DNA of 64,000 bases from Cyclobacteriaceae bacterium (GCA_025808415.1 CP075525.1:620001-684000), one strand, 5' to 3'; counted from the stretch's first letter, positions 1 to 9,845 are shown. Numbers and translations: made by a program. The notes: generated by a model from the sequence alone, not told the origin.

Positions 1-10
1 TCTTTGCCAT
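1..10 (-). CDS. Start of a DUF4295-type small protein (partial)
   Basis: Only the first three codons (M-A-K) are inside the window, three bases after the stop of rpmG. In Bacteroidota a short Lys-rich DUF4295 protein beginning MAKK usually follows rpmB and rpmG, so this identity comes from gene order and the start codon alone. The rest lies outside the window. Confidence 0.45.
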
Positions 11-12
11 GA

Positions 13-195
13 TTACTTAATTTCTTTGTGAACAGTTACTTTTTTGAGGATGGGGTTGTATTTCTTCAACTCCAGGCGCTCGGTAGTGTTTTTACGGTTT
101 TTGGTAGTGATGTAACGGCTCATGCCCGGCATACCGGTAGCCTTGTGCTCTGTGCACTCTAAAATCACCTGAATCCTGTTGCCTTTCTTTGCCAT
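13..195 (-). CDS. rpmG: 50S ribosomal protein L33
   Basis: Small basic protein of the large ribosomal subunit, 60 residues, matching the usual length. It begins [19 protein letters not shown] and carries the [11 protein letters not shown] segment typical of L33. Only one cysteine (residue 14) is present, so it is the form without the two CxxC zinc pairs. It lies 13 bp downstream of rpmB on the same strand and 2 bp before a likely DUF4295 gene, the usual Bacteroidota ribosomal operon order. Confidence 0.97.
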   Translation of the reverse strand: MAKKGNRIQVILECTEHKATGMPGMSRYITTKNRKNTTERLELKKYNPILKKVTVHKEIK

Positions 196-208
196 GATTG
201 CTTCTTAT

Positions 209-448
209 TTATTTAGCCAGGGTTCCTTTTTGTTTTGCTTCTTTCAAAACCGCAGAAATACCCAGCTTATTGATCGTTTTGATAGCCTTTGTGGATACTT
301 TTAAGGTAATCCATTTCCCTTCCTCAGGAACAAAAAAACGCTTCTTTTGAAGGTTCGGATAGAACCTGCGCTTGGTTTTATTGTTCGCGTGGGAAACGTT
401 GTTTCCAACCTGAGGCCGTTTTCCGGTAATTTCACAAACTCGCGCCAT
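209..448 (-). CDS. rpmB: 50S ribosomal protein L28
   Basis: Large-subunit ribosomal protein, 79 residues. The N-terminus [20 protein letters not shown] is the conserved L28 start and is followed by the [16 protein letters not shown] segment. It is the first gene of the minus-strand unit rpmB-rpmG-DUF4295. A weak Bacteroidota-type promoter lies about 35 bp upstream (see 484-515). The C-terminal [11 protein letters not shown] is normal. Confidence 0.97.
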   Translation of the reverse strand: MARVCEITGKRPQVGNNVSHANNKTKRRFYPNLQKKRFFVPEEGKWITLKVSTKAIKTINKLGISAVLKEAKQKGTLAK

Positions 449-483
449 GTGCTTTTAATAGTTTACCCCTTAAAAAGGGACTG

Positions 484-515
484 CAAATATCGGGAAAACA
501 CCCCCAATTTTCCAA
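484..515 (-). promoter_or_regulatory. Possible promoter of rpmB
   Basis: On the minus strand GATATTTG (491-484) matches the Bacteroidota -7 element TAnnTTTG except at the first base, and TTG (515-513) sits 21 bp upstream as a -33 element. It is about 36 bp before the rpmB start codon. Weak, because the -7 box is imperfect. Confidence 0.3.
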
Positions 516-576
516 GCCTAAGCCAAAATTAGCTTTGGTGCGGTTTTGGGGCTGAAAATCGGCATTATGAAAGCAT

Positions 577-2766
577 TTAATGCACGATAAACCTTCGTGC
601 ATACGACTTTTGGTTTATGAAAAACCGCATGATGTACATGCCCGGAGCCAGGGAATCGACTTTGAATTGGTAAAGCTGCTGGCCTTGTAGCAGTATAGGT
701 TGGCCAACTTCCTGACCGGTAAGGGATAGCACATAGGCCATTGCAGGCCGGTCTACACTAATATTAATTGTGGGCGAAAGGTCAAGCCTTACGGGATTTG
801 GGTAAATGGTTATTTGCGGATCTTCCGGTAAAGCCACACTTTCATCGTGCTGAAGCATGTGCAAGCCGCCCAGGATATTGCCTGCCACAATAGCGGGTTT
901 TGTGGTGTTAAATAGGTTTGCAATGGCGGGCCACACCCGACCACCCAGGTTATGGCTTACATAATTTTGATTAAGTGGGTTATAGATAATATCAGTAACG
1001 GCATTATTGGCGTTTGTGCCTTCCTTGAAATTATTGATGATGGATAGTTTGCCATTTTGGTCACCCAGGATAAGATCGGGCAAGCCATCGGCATTTAAGT
1101 CGCCAACCGCCATGGAAAGGTTTTGCCGTAAAATGCTGGCACCCAACCCCAGGTAAGCATTGTTGGTAAGGATAAAAACAGGTACAGAGGTTGTTCCCAT
1201 ATTTTGCCAATATTGCAATGAGCCATCGCGCTTGCCTACCAGTAAATCGGGTTTAAGGTCGTTGTTGATATCGGTCACTAAAATATTCTCGGATGAGAAA
1301 ATCGGGAAGTTCAACGATTGCACCTGCTGTTCGTTGAAATTCAAGCCTACATTATTGTTATTAAGTACGTAGTACAAATTGGTGCCAATGCCAGTTGCAT
1401 TGGATGCCGTAAAAACCAAATCCATTTTTGCATCGCCATTTACATCGGCAAACTGGGGTTTGATGTTGGTGAAATTATAGAATGAAAGACCAAGTAAATT
1501 ATCCGTTACCAGTTTAAATACCGGGTCGTTGCGATTGCCTATGTTTTCATAATAGTAGATTGATCCGCGGGTTCCGTTTACAAACGTGCCAATAAACATG
1601 TCAAGGTCTCCATCACCATCGGCATCGTAAAAGGCAGGAACAGCGTTGTCGCTTACGTCAATCATCTCGTGTTGAAGGAAATTTCTTCTTTCAAAAGTAA
1701 ATTGTGGAAGCTGCTGCGTACCGGTATTCTTATAAAACCAGGTAGATTGTTGCAGGTCGGTTTGAATAAATTCGCGCGCAAAAATGCTGGGCGAAGCCAT
1801 GAGATCTTTCCTTCCGTCAAAGTCCACATCTTCATAGAATACGGCTGGAAATTGAAGAATGGAAATGGGTGCACCGGAAGGAAAGTTTGAGGCCGATGTA
1901 ATCAGCGGGGTTTCATGGGTGCCGGTGTTGGTAAGTTGATAGATCCGTGTACATCCGGCTTCCGAAAAGAGGATATCCATATCGCCATCGTTGTCCAAGT
2001 CGAGGGCGAGCAGGCTTTTGCCACCGGCATGCTTGGTGCGTCCGCCTGTGTTGCAGGGTTCACCAAAAGCAAATACCCCGCAATCACATTCTTCTACATC
2101 GCCCCACGTTTGTGTGATGCGCTCAAAGTCCAACGAGTCGCAGGTGCCGTAGCGTTCCTTGCTGAAGTTTTTGTGGAATTCAATGGTGCTGGAGCCGACA
2201 AATTTAACGTTCAGGATGTCCAGGTCCCCATCGCCATCTAAGTCTACCAACGCGGGTAAATCATCGGCCTGCAGTTGAAGGTTGATTTTTCCGGAGAAAC
2301 CTTTTGTTAGCAAAACCGGGCTTTTGGCCCCGGGATAACCTGTATAAAAAAGTACCTGTTCCCACGAAAGAGGCTGACCGGCTTGCGTGGTGTTTCTGAA
2401 AACTTTTACACCCTGAACATCCTTTGTAAATAAATCTTTTTTCCCATCGCAGTTGTAGTCGCGCAAGATCATAAATCCGGATACTTCATCCGGAAAGAAG
2501 GGTTCATATTCTGGCGCATATTTCCAGGTATTATCGACATTCAGAAAAGTGATAACCCGGTTGGCCATACGATCGAATAAAGCCAGGTCGTTTTTCCCAT
2601 CACCATCTAAATCAATTGTATTGAACTGAGCCGTATTTAATCCACCCGCCCACGGCATTTTTAACGTATCCTGCCCCACGATAACAGGCACCTGCTGATG
2701 AAACGTGTAGGTGAATTGCGCCACCGCGAAGCGCGTAACAAAAACAAAAACTACAATCAGGCGCAT
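577..2766 (-). CDS. Secreted FG-GAP/VCBS repeat protein with T9SS sorting domain
   Basis: A 729-residue secreted protein. The N-terminus is a signal peptide (MRLIVVFVFVTRFAVA, probable cut before QFTYT). About nine D-x-D-G-D-x-x-x-D calcium-binding motifs follow (for example DLDGDGKND, DLDGDGDLD, DADGDGDLD, DLNADGLPD), spaced as in an FG-GAP beta-propeller. The last ~80 residues begin YPNPV and end RRFIVH, a type A C-terminal sorting domain of the type IX secretion system. The product is therefore probably exported and anchored at, or released from, the cell surface. No catalytic domain is visible, so the role may be adhesion or binding. It is divergent from murF with a 67-bp gap. Confidence 0.88.
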   Translation of the reverse strand: MRLIVVFVFVTRFAVAQFTYTFHQQVPVIVGQDTLKMPWAGGLNTAQFNTIDLDGDGKNDLALFDRMANRVITFLNVDNTWKYAPEYEPFFPDEVSGFMILRDYNCDGKKDLFTKDVQGVKVFRNTTQAGQPLSWEQVLFYTGYPGAKSPVLLTKGFSGKINLQLQADDLPALVDLDGDGDLDILNVKFVGSSTIEFHKNFSKERYGTCDSLDFERITQTWGDVEECDCGVFAFGEPCNTGGRTKHAGGKSLLALDLDNDGDMDILFSEAGCTRIYQLTNTGTHETPLITSASNFPSGAPISILQFPAVFYEDVDFDGRKDLMASPSIFAREFIQTDLQQSTWFYKNTGTQQLPQFTFERRNFLQHEMIDVSDNAVPAFYDADGDGDLDMFIGTFVNGTRGSIYYYENIGNRNDPVFKLVTDNLLGLSFYNFTNIKPQFADVNGDAKMDLVFTASNATGIGTNLYYVLNNNNVGLNFNEQQVQSLNFPIFSSENILVTDINNDLKPDLLVGKRDGSLQYWQNMGTTSVPVFILTNNAYLGLGASILRQNLSMAVGDLNADGLPDLILGDQNGKLSIINNFKEGTNANNAVTDIIYNPLNQNYVSHNLGGRVWPAIANLFNTTKPAIVAGNILGGLHMLQHDESVALPEDPQITIYPNPVRLDLSPTINISVDRPAMAYVLSLTGQEVGQPILLQGQQLYQFKVDSLAPGMYIMRFFINQKSYARRFIVH

Positions 2767-2833
2767 GGAAACTTTTTTATGATGATTTAACGCTGGCGTT
2801 TATCCTCCTGTTATCTTGGTGGGTAAGATAATC

Positions 2834-4117
2834 ATGGATATTCAGAACTTATATCAAAACTACCTGAAGAGCGGTAAAGTTTCTACCGATACACGGCAGA
2901 TCACGCCCGGTTCGATTTTTTTTGCATTGCGAGGCGATAAATTCAATGCCAATCAGTTTGCCGAAGAGGCATTGGCAAAGGGCGCTCAATTGGCTGTAAT
3001 AGATGATGTTGGTTTTGCCAAAGATAACCGTTACGTGGTGGTGAGCGATGTACTGAAAACTTTGCAGCAGTTGGCCCGATATCACCGCGACCAACTAACC
3101 ATTCCGGTAATCGGGCTTACGGGATCAAACGGAAAGACCACCTCAAAAGAATTGTTGTATGCCGTGCTGGCCACAACGTATAAAACCTTTGCCACAAAAG
3201 GAAACCTGAACAATCACATTGGTGTGCCCCTGTCCTTGCTTTCCATCGATCACTCAGTTGAAATGGCTGTAATTGAAATGGGGGCTAACCATGTTGGTGA
3301 AATCGCTGAACTGTGCAACATGGCAAACCCAACCCATGGATTTATTACCAATATTGGAAAAGCCCACATCGGCACGTTTGGTGGATTTGATAATATTATT
3401 CGCGGTAAGTCAGAATTGTATAATCATTTAATACAGCAGGGTGGCGTTGTATTTATCAATTCACAGAATCGTATTTTGACCAACATGGCGAAGCGGTTTA
3501 GTAATCCGTTGTTTTATCCTGCTGTTGGAGATTATTACCAATGTGAACTGGTGGGAGCCGATCCGTATATCAAAATTAAAACTGAATCGGGCGATGAGGT
3601 TCAAACGCAGCTAATTGGTCAGTACAATTTTGAAAATATAGCAGTTGCCTTATGTGTTGGGAAATATTTTGGTGTAGATGCAAAACTGGCAAATAAAGCC
3701 ATTGCTGACTACGTACCGGCTAATATGCGGTCGCAGGTTATAAAGAAGGGAACGAATACTATTTTGCTGGATGCTTACAATGCCAACCCCAGCTCTATGG
3801 CGGCTGCTATTGAAACCCTGGCCGGTATGAGGGCTCTTAGAAAGGTTTTGATTTTGGGCGATATGTTTGAACTGGAAGAGGAGGCAGAGGCAGAACACCG
3901 CAACCTGGGGAAGTTTATCCGAGAACTTGGTTTTACCGATGTGCTATTATGTGGTGAATTAATGACCGCAGCATTACAAGAGCTCCCAAAAGCCCGGCAC
4001 TTTTACAAAAAAGAGTTGCTGCTTGATTATTTACGGCAAAACCCCATCAACCAGGCAACGGTTTTAGTAAAGGCATCCAGGGGAATTGGATTGGAGGCGG
4101 TGATGGATGCTTTATAG
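2834..4117 (+). CDS. murF: UDP-N-acetylmuramoyl-tripeptide--D-alanyl-D-alanine ligase
   Basis: MurF adds D-Ala-D-Ala to UDP-MurNAc-tripeptide in the last cytoplasmic step of peptidoglycan precursor synthesis. Seen here: the substrate-domain motif STDTRQITPGSIFFALRG, the Mur ligase ATP P-loop GLTGSNGKTTSKE, the metal/ATP segment EMGANHVGEIAEL, TNIGKAHIGTFGG, and the C-terminal LDAYNANPSSM. I start at ATG 2834 (MDIQNLYQNYLKS, 427 residues). A TTG at 2816 would add six residues with no family support. The gene is not in a dcw cluster: its neighbours are an unrelated secreted protein and a DUF2461 protein. Confidence 0.95.
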   Translation: MDIQNLYQNYLKSGKVSTDTRQITPGSIFFALRGDKFNANQFAEEALAKGAQLAVIDDVGFAKDNRYVVVSDVLKTLQQLARYHRDQLTIPVIGLTGSNGKTTSKELLYAVLATTYKTFATKGNLNNHIGVPLSLLSIDHSVEMAVIEMGANHVGEIAELCNMANPTHGFITNIGKAHIGTFGGFDNIIRGKSELYNHLIQQGGVVFINSQNRILTNMAKRFSNPLFYPAVGDYYQCELVGADPYIKIKTESGDEVQTQLIGQYNFENIAVALCVGKYFGVDAKLANKAIADYVPANMRSQVIKKGTNTILLDAYNANPSSMAAAIETLAGMRALRKVLILGDMFELEEEAEAEHRNLGKFIRELGFTDVLLCGELMTAALQELPKARHFYKKELLLDYLRQNPINQATVLVKASRGIGLEAVMDAL

Positions 4118-4176
4118 TTCAGATTATACCATAAAGTGCGCTTCGTGTTTTGATTCAGCTACTAATTTTTTCACCT

Positions 4177-4836
4177 ATGCCGTTCGATAGAATCTTAAAA
4201 TTCCTGAAAGACATTTCGAAGAATAATGACCGTGATTGGTTTGAAAAAAATAAACCCCGGTACCTCGAAGCTAAAACTGCATTCGATGATTTTCTGGAAG
4301 AGTTGCACAAAGAATTATTAAAATTTGATGAAAGCCTTGCTGGTTTGAACCCGCGCAAGCAGGCTTTTCGCATTTATCGCGATGTGCGCTTCAGCAAAGA
4401 CAAACGGCCTTATAAAGTAAACCTGGGAGCTGGTTTTTCTGCCCATGGCAAAATGGAACAAGAACCGGGTTATTACGTGCACATTGAACCCGGTAAAAGT
4501 TTTGTTGCGGGAGGATTGTATATGCCCAATGCCGATAATCTTGCCAGGGTGCGTCAGGAGATTGATTATAATGCCGAAAATTTTTTGAAAATACTTAAAG
4601 ATAAAAGATTCAAAAAGTACTTTTCCGGCCTTGATGATTTCGACCGGTTAAAAACAGCGCCCAAAGGCTATGCTAAAGATCATCCACACCTTGAATTGTT
4701 AAAGAATAAAAGCTTTGTGGTTTCCTATTATTTTAATGACACACAGGTGAAGGACAAAAAGTTTGGGAAGCGGGTTGCGGAAGTATGCAAGGCCCTAAAG
4801 CCGCTAAACGATTTTTTGAACGAAGCGATTAGTTAA
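4177..4836 (+). CDS. DUF2461 family protein
   Basis: A 219-residue cytoplasmic protein of the DUF2461/TIGR02453 family, whose function is unknown. Conserved features seen: DISKNNDRDWFEKNKPRY near the N-terminus, RIYRDVRFSKDKRPYKVN, then GYYVHIEPGKSFVAGG and a C-terminal LKPLNDFL. I use ATG 4177 (MPFDRILKFLKD). An upstream TTG at 4150 would add nine hydrophobic residues unlike the family. It follows murF on the same strand after 59 bp and is convergent with the AsmA-like gene, with only 4 bp between stops. Confidence 0.85.
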   Translation: MPFDRILKFLKDISKNNDRDWFEKNKPRYLEAKTAFDDFLEELHKELLKFDESLAGLNPRKQAFRIYRDVRFSKDKRPYKVNLGAGFSAHGKMEQEPGYYVHIEPGKSFVAGGLYMPNADNLARVRQEIDYNAENFLKILKDKRFKKYFSGLDDFDRLKTAPKGYAKDHPHLELLKNKSFVVSYYFNDTQVKDKKFGKRVAEVCKALKPLNDFLNEAIS

Positions 4837-4840
4837 AATC

Positions 4841-7309
4841 TTAATTGTCCCAGTCAAACTCGTCTTTTGAAAGTTCGACCTCTTTCTTTTTCTTTTTGTT
4901 TTTAAAAACATCTTTTAACTCCTGTACTTCTTTTTTCAGGTCGGAAATTATTTTTTTCTTAACGGCTTCTGTATCATATTGAACGCGATAATCTTCCGTG
5001 GTGCCGGTTATTTTCAAGTAAAGCTTGGTGCGTCCTTCCATTTCCTCAATGGCACCACTGGCTTCCGTAATATCGATTTTTCTCCTGTTGTTTAGGGGGG
5101 TAACAATCCGGTAATCAATGTGTTGATCAAAGGTGTGTGTACCACTGATCTGAAGTACGGTAACGTTACTGCGGACCTCCATCTGCGGAATGTAAACGGT
5201 CTTGTTTTCAATATGGATTTCGTTTTTCAGTTCAGCAAAGCGTAAAGCATATAGCCCTTCATCATCCAGGTACCGGTTAAGTCGTTTAAGGGGTTCAAAC
5301 TGGTTAAGCTCACCATTTTTTATGTTGGCCGTAATGTCGGCTACCAATGTTTCGGGGAAAAGTTTCAGGTTTTGGTTAAGCGTAAGTTCCAGGGTTATAT
5401 CGGCAAAGGCTTTTCCTTTCAAGTGCTTATCCTGAATAAATGTTTGTTGAAAGTTTTCGAATACATAGAAAATACTGTCTACAGAAAGGCCATCGAGTTT
5501 GAATGTGCTGGAGACATCAATGGCCTTACGGTTGGTTGCATCTACAATACCGGTTAAGGCGAGGCTGCCGCCCATGGTCTTTACCTGAATGCTGCGTGAA
5601 ACGGCCACTTGGTTTTTTACCAGCAAGTCGCCCTTAAGCGAGCGGCCGGTAAACCTTTTATATTTTAGCCTGCTAACATCGCAGTTAAAGTTAAGATAGA
5701 CGTGCGGTGAGATTTGAAATTCATATTCCCCGGTTGAACTTCCTTTTACTTCCTTGCCAAATGCATAGGTAAACAATTCATCAACATTCATGAATGATGA
5801 TTTCAGGTCGGCTTCAATGCCTACCGGTTGATTATCGAATAGCAAAAAAGTAATGATGTTTTTAAAAAATCCGTTTAAACGGATTTCGCTGGAGCCAAGG
5901 TAAGCGCTAACGTTACTTAACGCCAGGTCGTTGTTGTTAAACTGGAATACACCATTCAGTTTTTTTAACTGAGCTTCGTCTTTTCCATAGGTAAAACTTA
6001 AATCGTAAGCCTCAATAGATCCACGTGTAGAAACGCGTTGTGCTGTTGTCTTGTTTTTCAACCACGATAATTTTCCTTCAAAGGCAATGTCAGCTGCCAA
6101 TACCCCGTTTACTTGCCTCAGGTTCTCCATGGGGTAAAAATTTGTCAATGCTTCGGAATCTACATCGCCTTTAAAATCCAGTATCACATCAGGGTCGTTG
6201 AAATTCCGCACGATAAGGTTGGCCTGAAAGGGATTATTGTTGAGTTTGCCCTGGATATTTTTTAAAGACAAAACAGCCTTTGCCGGATCGCGTAAAGAGG
6301 ATGTGGCAAAAGAACCTTCCATACTGGCCTCTTCAATTTTCGACTTATACTGTGGGTGAAAGAGTGTGGCTTTTGAAAACCCAAAGCTGGCCGAGAAAGC
6401 GGGGCTTTTCTTTTCACTTATTTCACCCTGCATGATGGCACGAAAGTAAACATCGCCCCGGCTTTTATACTGACTAAAGCTTCCGGCTATTGTCTCGGGT
6501 AATAATGAAAGCAAGGTTTGGATATCAGTATTCTCGCCTTCTGTTATCAGGTTAATGGTACTGTTCTCTTTCCAGTAGTAGGTTCCTTTAACAGCAAACA
6601 AGGAAGTGCCCAGTTGCAAGTCGGCTGATTGAATGGTTAGCAACTTTTCCGAATCATCATAGTTAAGTACAGTAGTTACTATGAATGACTTTCCTTCCAA
6701 CAGGGATTGATTGCCAATGTTGATTTTTTCTGTGTCCACATCGCCTTTGGCAGTAATCGAGTAACTATCGTTTACAGCTTTGATGGAAGCATAGAGTTGC
6801 TCACTTGTAAAAATGAATTCATCAACCCGTTGAAGGTCAATGTATCGAACGCGTGTGTTTTTGAGGTTCACGTTTTTCAATTCAAAGCGTATAAGACCAC
6901 CGCCTGAAGTTTCTTTTGTTATCGTATAATTGTTTTCTCCTTTTGCGTTTACTTTAAGGGTTGCCTCACTATCAACTACTTTTAAGCCCAGTATGGTATA
7001 CTCCCCACGATAAACGTCCATAGGGTTAAGGTGAAAGGATATTTGCCTGGCAGTAAGGAGGGGATACAAACCTTCGTGGCTATCCTCTACATATACGTCC
7101 CTAAACACGATGGATATTTTAGGGAAGCTTTGAAAAACCGAAACGTCAATCTTGCCAATCTTTACCGGTGTGCTCAGTTGTTCGTTGGCCTTTAGTATGA
7201 ATTGCTTGATGATCTGGTCTTTAAATAAAAAAGCAGAAACAACCAATGACACCACCGTTACCAGGATGACGAGAACCACATAAAAAAGGACTTTCCGGAA
7301 GGTTTTCAA
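4841..7309 (-). CDS. AsmA-like envelope protein
   Basis: A large protein with one N-terminal membrane anchor (FYVVLVILVTVVSLVVSAFLF) followed by KANEQLSTPVKIGKIDVSVFQSFPKISI, the typical opening of AsmA/TamB-like proteins. A long beta-rich region follows, then an AsmA C-terminal domain and a Lys-rich tail. Members of this family span the periplasm and are linked to outer-membrane assembly or lipid transport; which one applies here is unknown. I place the start at TTG 7309 (LKTFRKVLFYV, about 822 residues). The longer reading from TTG 7417 begins inside the terminator hairpin of the upstream glutamine synthetase gene, so it is unlikely. No ATG or GTG lies between these positions and the anchor. 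Confidence 0.8.
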   Translation of the reverse strand: MKTFRKVLFYVVLVILVTVVSLVVSAFLFKDQIIKQFILKANEQLSTPVKIGKIDVSVFQSFPKISIVFRDVYVEDSHEGLYPLLTARQISFHLNPMDVYRGEYTILGLKVVDSEATLKVNAKGENNYTITKETSGGGLIRFELKNVNLKNTRVRYIDLQRVDEFIFTSEQLYASIKAVNDSYSITAKGDVDTEKINIGNQSLLEGKSFIVTTVLNYDDSEKLLTIQSADLQLGTSLFAVKGTYYWKENSTINLITEGENTDIQTLLSLLPETIAGSFSQYKSRGDVYFRAIMQGEISEKKSPAFSASFGFSKATLFHPQYKSKIEEASMEGSFATSSLRDPAKAVLSLKNIQGKLNNNPFQANLIVRNFNDPDVILDFKGDVDSEALTNFYPMENLRQVNGVLAADIAFEGKLSWLKNKTTAQRVSTRGSIEAYDLSFTYGKDEAQLKKLNGVFQFNNNDLALSNVSAYLGSSEIRLNGFFKNIITFLLFDNQPVGIEADLKSSFMNVDELFTYAFGKEVKGSSTGEYEFQISPHVYLNFNCDVSRLKYKRFTGRSLKGDLLVKNQVAVSRSIQVKTMGGSLALTGIVDATNRKAIDVSSTFKLDGLSVDSIFYVFENFQQTFIQDKHLKGKAFADITLELTLNQNLKLFPETLVADITANIKNGELNQFEPLKRLNRYLDDEGLYALRFAELKNEIHIENKTVYIPQMEVRSNVTVLQISGTHTFDQHIDYRIVTPLNNRRKIDITEASGAIEEMEGRTKLYLKITGTTEDYRVQYDTEAVKKKIISDLKKEVQELKDVFKNKKKKKEVELSKDEFDWDN

Positions 7310-7389
7310 GTTTAAAAAATGGTTTTGCAAAAATAGCTCACAAAGTTTAAACCAACCTGAACCTGATATATTGTTTGGTGAAAAGAATT

Positions 7390-7430
7390 TAAGGCGGTAA
7401 AAGTAAAGGAGGGGCAACCTACCCCTCCTT
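7390..7430 (-). terminator. Terminator of the amtB-porin-glutamine synthetase unit
   Basis: AGGAGGGG (7407-7414) and CCCCTCCT (7422-7429) form an 8-bp perfect GC-rich stem with a 7-nt loop, extended by one A-T pair. Reading on the minus strand the stem is followed by the U-rich run TTTACTTTTACC. It lies 37 bp downstream of the glutamine synthetase stop. Confidence 0.75.
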
Positions 7431-7466
7431 ATTTACAGGCCGACAAATAGAATATAGAGAGATAGA

Positions 7467-8522
7467 CTAATAATGGGCTACCCCGTTTCCGTTAATGGCG
7501 GCAAACTCAAAGTTTGATGCATGCTTGACCGTGGTAATTATGCGGGCTGCAACTTTATACGGATCGGCCGATGAATTCGGTCTTCGGTCTTCTAGCCAGC
7601 CCTTCCAACCATTTTCCACGGTGGCAATAGGAATGCGTATGGATGCTCCGCGATCGGAAACTCCATAAGAAAACTTGTCGATAGACTGTGTTTCGTGTTT
7701 GCCGGTAAGACGCAAGTGATTGTCGGCCCCGTAAACCTCAATATGCTCTTTAACAAGCGGAGCAAATCCCTGGCATATTTGTTCATACACTTCACGAGAG
7801 CCGCATTCCCTTAACAACGCATTAGAGAAGTTGGCGTGCATGCCTGATCCATTCCAGTCGGTTTGGCCCAAGGGTTTGCAATGCCAATTTATGGATACAC
7901 CATATTGCTCAGCCGTTCGTTCAAGCAGGTAGCGCGCTACCCAAACCTGGTCACCTGCTTCTTTAGCACCTTTCGCAAAAATTTGGAACTCCCACTGACC
8001 CGGTGCCACCTCGGCATTAATACCTTCTACATTAATGCCGGCTGTTAAGCAGTAGTCAAGATGTTTTTCAATGATTTCCCTGCCATAGGCTTTACCTGCA
8101 CCAACGGAACAATAGTAGGGTCCTTGTGGTGATGGATAACCATTTTCAGGAAACCCAAGCGGCTTGTTGGTTTCTGGGTTCCAAAGAAAGTACTCTTGTT
8201 CAAAACCAAACCAAAAATCGCGGTCATCATCTTGAATGGTGGCGCGGGCATTGGAAGGATGGGGCGTCCCATCCGGGCTCAGCACTTCGCACATCACAAG
8301 ATAGGCATCTCTTCGCGCAGGGTCAGGAAACAAGGCAACAGGCAGTAATAAACAGTCAGAAGATCCCCCGGGTGCTTGCTCGGTTGAACTGCCATCAAAC
8401 GACCACATAGGGCAACCATCTAACGTGCCATCAAAGTTTCTGATGATTTTGGTTTTGCTCCGCAGACTTTGGGTTGGGGTATAACCATCCAACCAAATGT
8501 ATTCGAGTTTTACTTTCGACAT
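7467..8522 (-). CDS. glnII: Glutamine synthetase, GSII type
   Basis: Forms glutamine from glutamate, ammonium and ATP in the cytoplasm. The 351-residue length and sequence fit the short eukaryote-like GSII class, not the ~470-residue GSI or ~730-residue GSIII. Seen: LEYIWLDGYTPTQSLRSKT, WSFDGSSTEQAPG (substrate loop), FGFEQEYFLW, NAEVAPGQWEFQ (metal and glutamate site), GSGMHANFS, and SIRIP near the C-terminus. The Tyr adenylylation site of GSI is absent. It is the last gene of the minus-strand set amtB-porin-GSII, 28 bp behind the porin gene and followed by a strong terminator. Confidence 0.95.
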   Translation of the reverse strand: MSKVKLEYIWLDGYTPTQSLRSKTKIIRNFDGTLDGCPMWSFDGSSTEQAPGGSSDCLLLPVALFPDPARRDAYLVMCEVLSPDGTPHPSNARATIQDDDRDFWFGFEQEYFLWNPETNKPLGFPENGYPSPQGPYYCSVGAGKAYGREIIEKHLDYCLTAGINVEGINAEVAPGQWEFQIFAKGAKEAGDQVWVARYLLERTAEQYGVSINWHCKPLGQTDWNGSGMHANFSNALLRECGSREVYEQICQGFAPLVKEHIEVYGADNHLRLTGKHETQSIDKFSYGVSDRGASIRIPIATVENGWKGWLEDRRPNSSADPYKVAARIITTVKHASNFEFAAINGNGVAHY

Positions 8523-8550
8523 AATTATAAAATTTAAAGTTTATAGTGGT

Positions 8551-9807
8551 TTAAAATTTATATACAGCAGCAAGGTTAAGTGTAGCTATTGTGTCTTGGG
8601 TGCTTGATCCTTTATAAAAGGAGTTTTCTGAAGTTTTATCGATGCGTACTTCCGGTATAAGCATCAGGTTACCGACTTTGTAATTTCCAGAAAGAGTGAA
8701 TTCAGCAACACTTCCCGCGCCATCTTCGCCAAGACCGAAAATGCTTAGGTGATTATGTTTGATCGAAAAGTATTCAGCGCGCAATCCCAGGCCGAAGTTT
8801 TTTGAAAGACTGATTTTAGGATACACGGCAAAGCCCAGAAAGGAAGACGTTGGTCCAGCTGTTTTTACAATGTTGCCATTGTCATTCACCTCTTCACCAG
8901 CTGCTGTACTTTGCATCGATGCATTGAATCCGAGGTAAAATACCGGTGTTAACTCATAGCCCAGTGTAATATCAGCCTGAAATAATTTTCCAGCAGAGCT
9001 TTCACCGATAGTGGCTTCATCTTTTACCAATTTTCCATCCTGATCACCATACAGAAAGTTGAACCAGATTCCGCCAGCATCAGAAGTTTTTCCAATTTGA
9101 GCACCCAGTGTATACGTGTTTACCGGATTGAACTCAACCAGGTCGGTTGGGTTCATAACGGCAATCTTGGCAACAATTCCTTTATCTAATGCAAAATCAA
9201 GTCGCGCACCTGTGTGATTGAATGGTCCATAAGAGAACAAGTAAGAAGTTGAGTAATGAAAGTTTACAGCTGGTGAGATAACCTCATAGCCAAGGAAGGT
9301 ATTGAACTGCCCTACATTGAGTGTTACTTTGTCAGAAAAGTTATAGTACACAAATGCCTGGTTGATAATGGCCTGCCCGGATGCCGATCCGAACACGGCA
9401 GCTTTTCCACGAGGGCCGAAAACGAGGTCGGCTGTAAATCCTGCTTTGCTTCCGGCATAGGAAGTAATAAGATTCACCATGCCAATGGAAAAGCCTTTTG
9501 AATCTGCAAATGATGAGGAGGGCGCAAAGGCATCGTCATAATAAAAGTTCTTCGTTTTGAATGAACTGTGAAAGTAGGTATCAACCGAGCCGGAGAAAGT
9601 CAGTTTAGGGATTTCATCTTCCTCATTTTCTTCCTTCTTTAGTGATTGCTCGGCCAGGTCACCGGCTGTAACAATACGTTCTTCTTTTGGCGGAAACTTC
9701 ACTGTGGACGCAACAATCAAGTTCTCCTGGGCCATTAAGCTGAAACCATTCATCAGAACGAAAAGCATGATGACATATTTCAAAAAGTGTAAAGCTGAAT
9801 TTTTCAT
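8551..9807 (-). CDS. Outer-membrane beta-barrel porin (bbp2-like) of the ammonium cluster
   Basis: A 418-residue protein with a signal peptide (MKNSALHFLKYVIMLFVLMNGFSLMAQ), a Glu/Lys-rich linker at residues ~45-65 (KKEENEEDEIPK), then alternating aromatic beta-strands (SGSVDTYFHSSF, GFTADLVFGPRGKAAV, NVGQFNTFLGYEVISP) and a terminal aromatic residue (AAVYKF), as expected for a barrel of about 16 strands. It resembles the OmpL-like/bbp2 porin family. Its position between amtB and glutamine synthetase suggests entry of ammonium or small nitrogen compounds through the outer membrane; this is inference. Confidence 0.8.
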   Translation of the reverse strand: MKNSALHFLKYVIMLFVLMNGFSLMAQENLIVASTVKFPPKEERIVTAGDLAEQSLKKEENEEDEIPKLTFSGSVDTYFHSSFKTKNFYYDDAFAPSSSFADSKGFSIGMVNLITSYAGSKAGFTADLVFGPRGKAAVFGSASGQAIINQAFVYYNFSDKVTLNVGQFNTFLGYEVISPAVNFHYSTSYLFSYGPFNHTGARLDFALDKGIVAKIAVMNPTDLVEFNPVNTYTLGAQIGKTSDAGGIWFNFLYGDQDGKLVKDEATIGESSAGKLFQADITLGYELTPVFYLGFNASMQSTAAGEEVNDNGNIVKTAGPTSSFLGFAVYPKISLSKNFGLGLRAEYFSIKHNHLSIFGLGEDGAGSVAEFTLSGNYKVGNLMLIPEVRIDKTSENSFYKGSSTQDTIATLNLAAVYKF

Positions 9808-9845
9808 ATTTTTGGGTGTGTTTTTTTAAACAATAAGCTAAAGTG

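Noticed and set aside
7310..7417. Upstream extension of the AsmA-like gene from TTG 7417
   Set aside because: The codon is in the loop of the glutamine synthetase terminator and the extra residues are not family-like.
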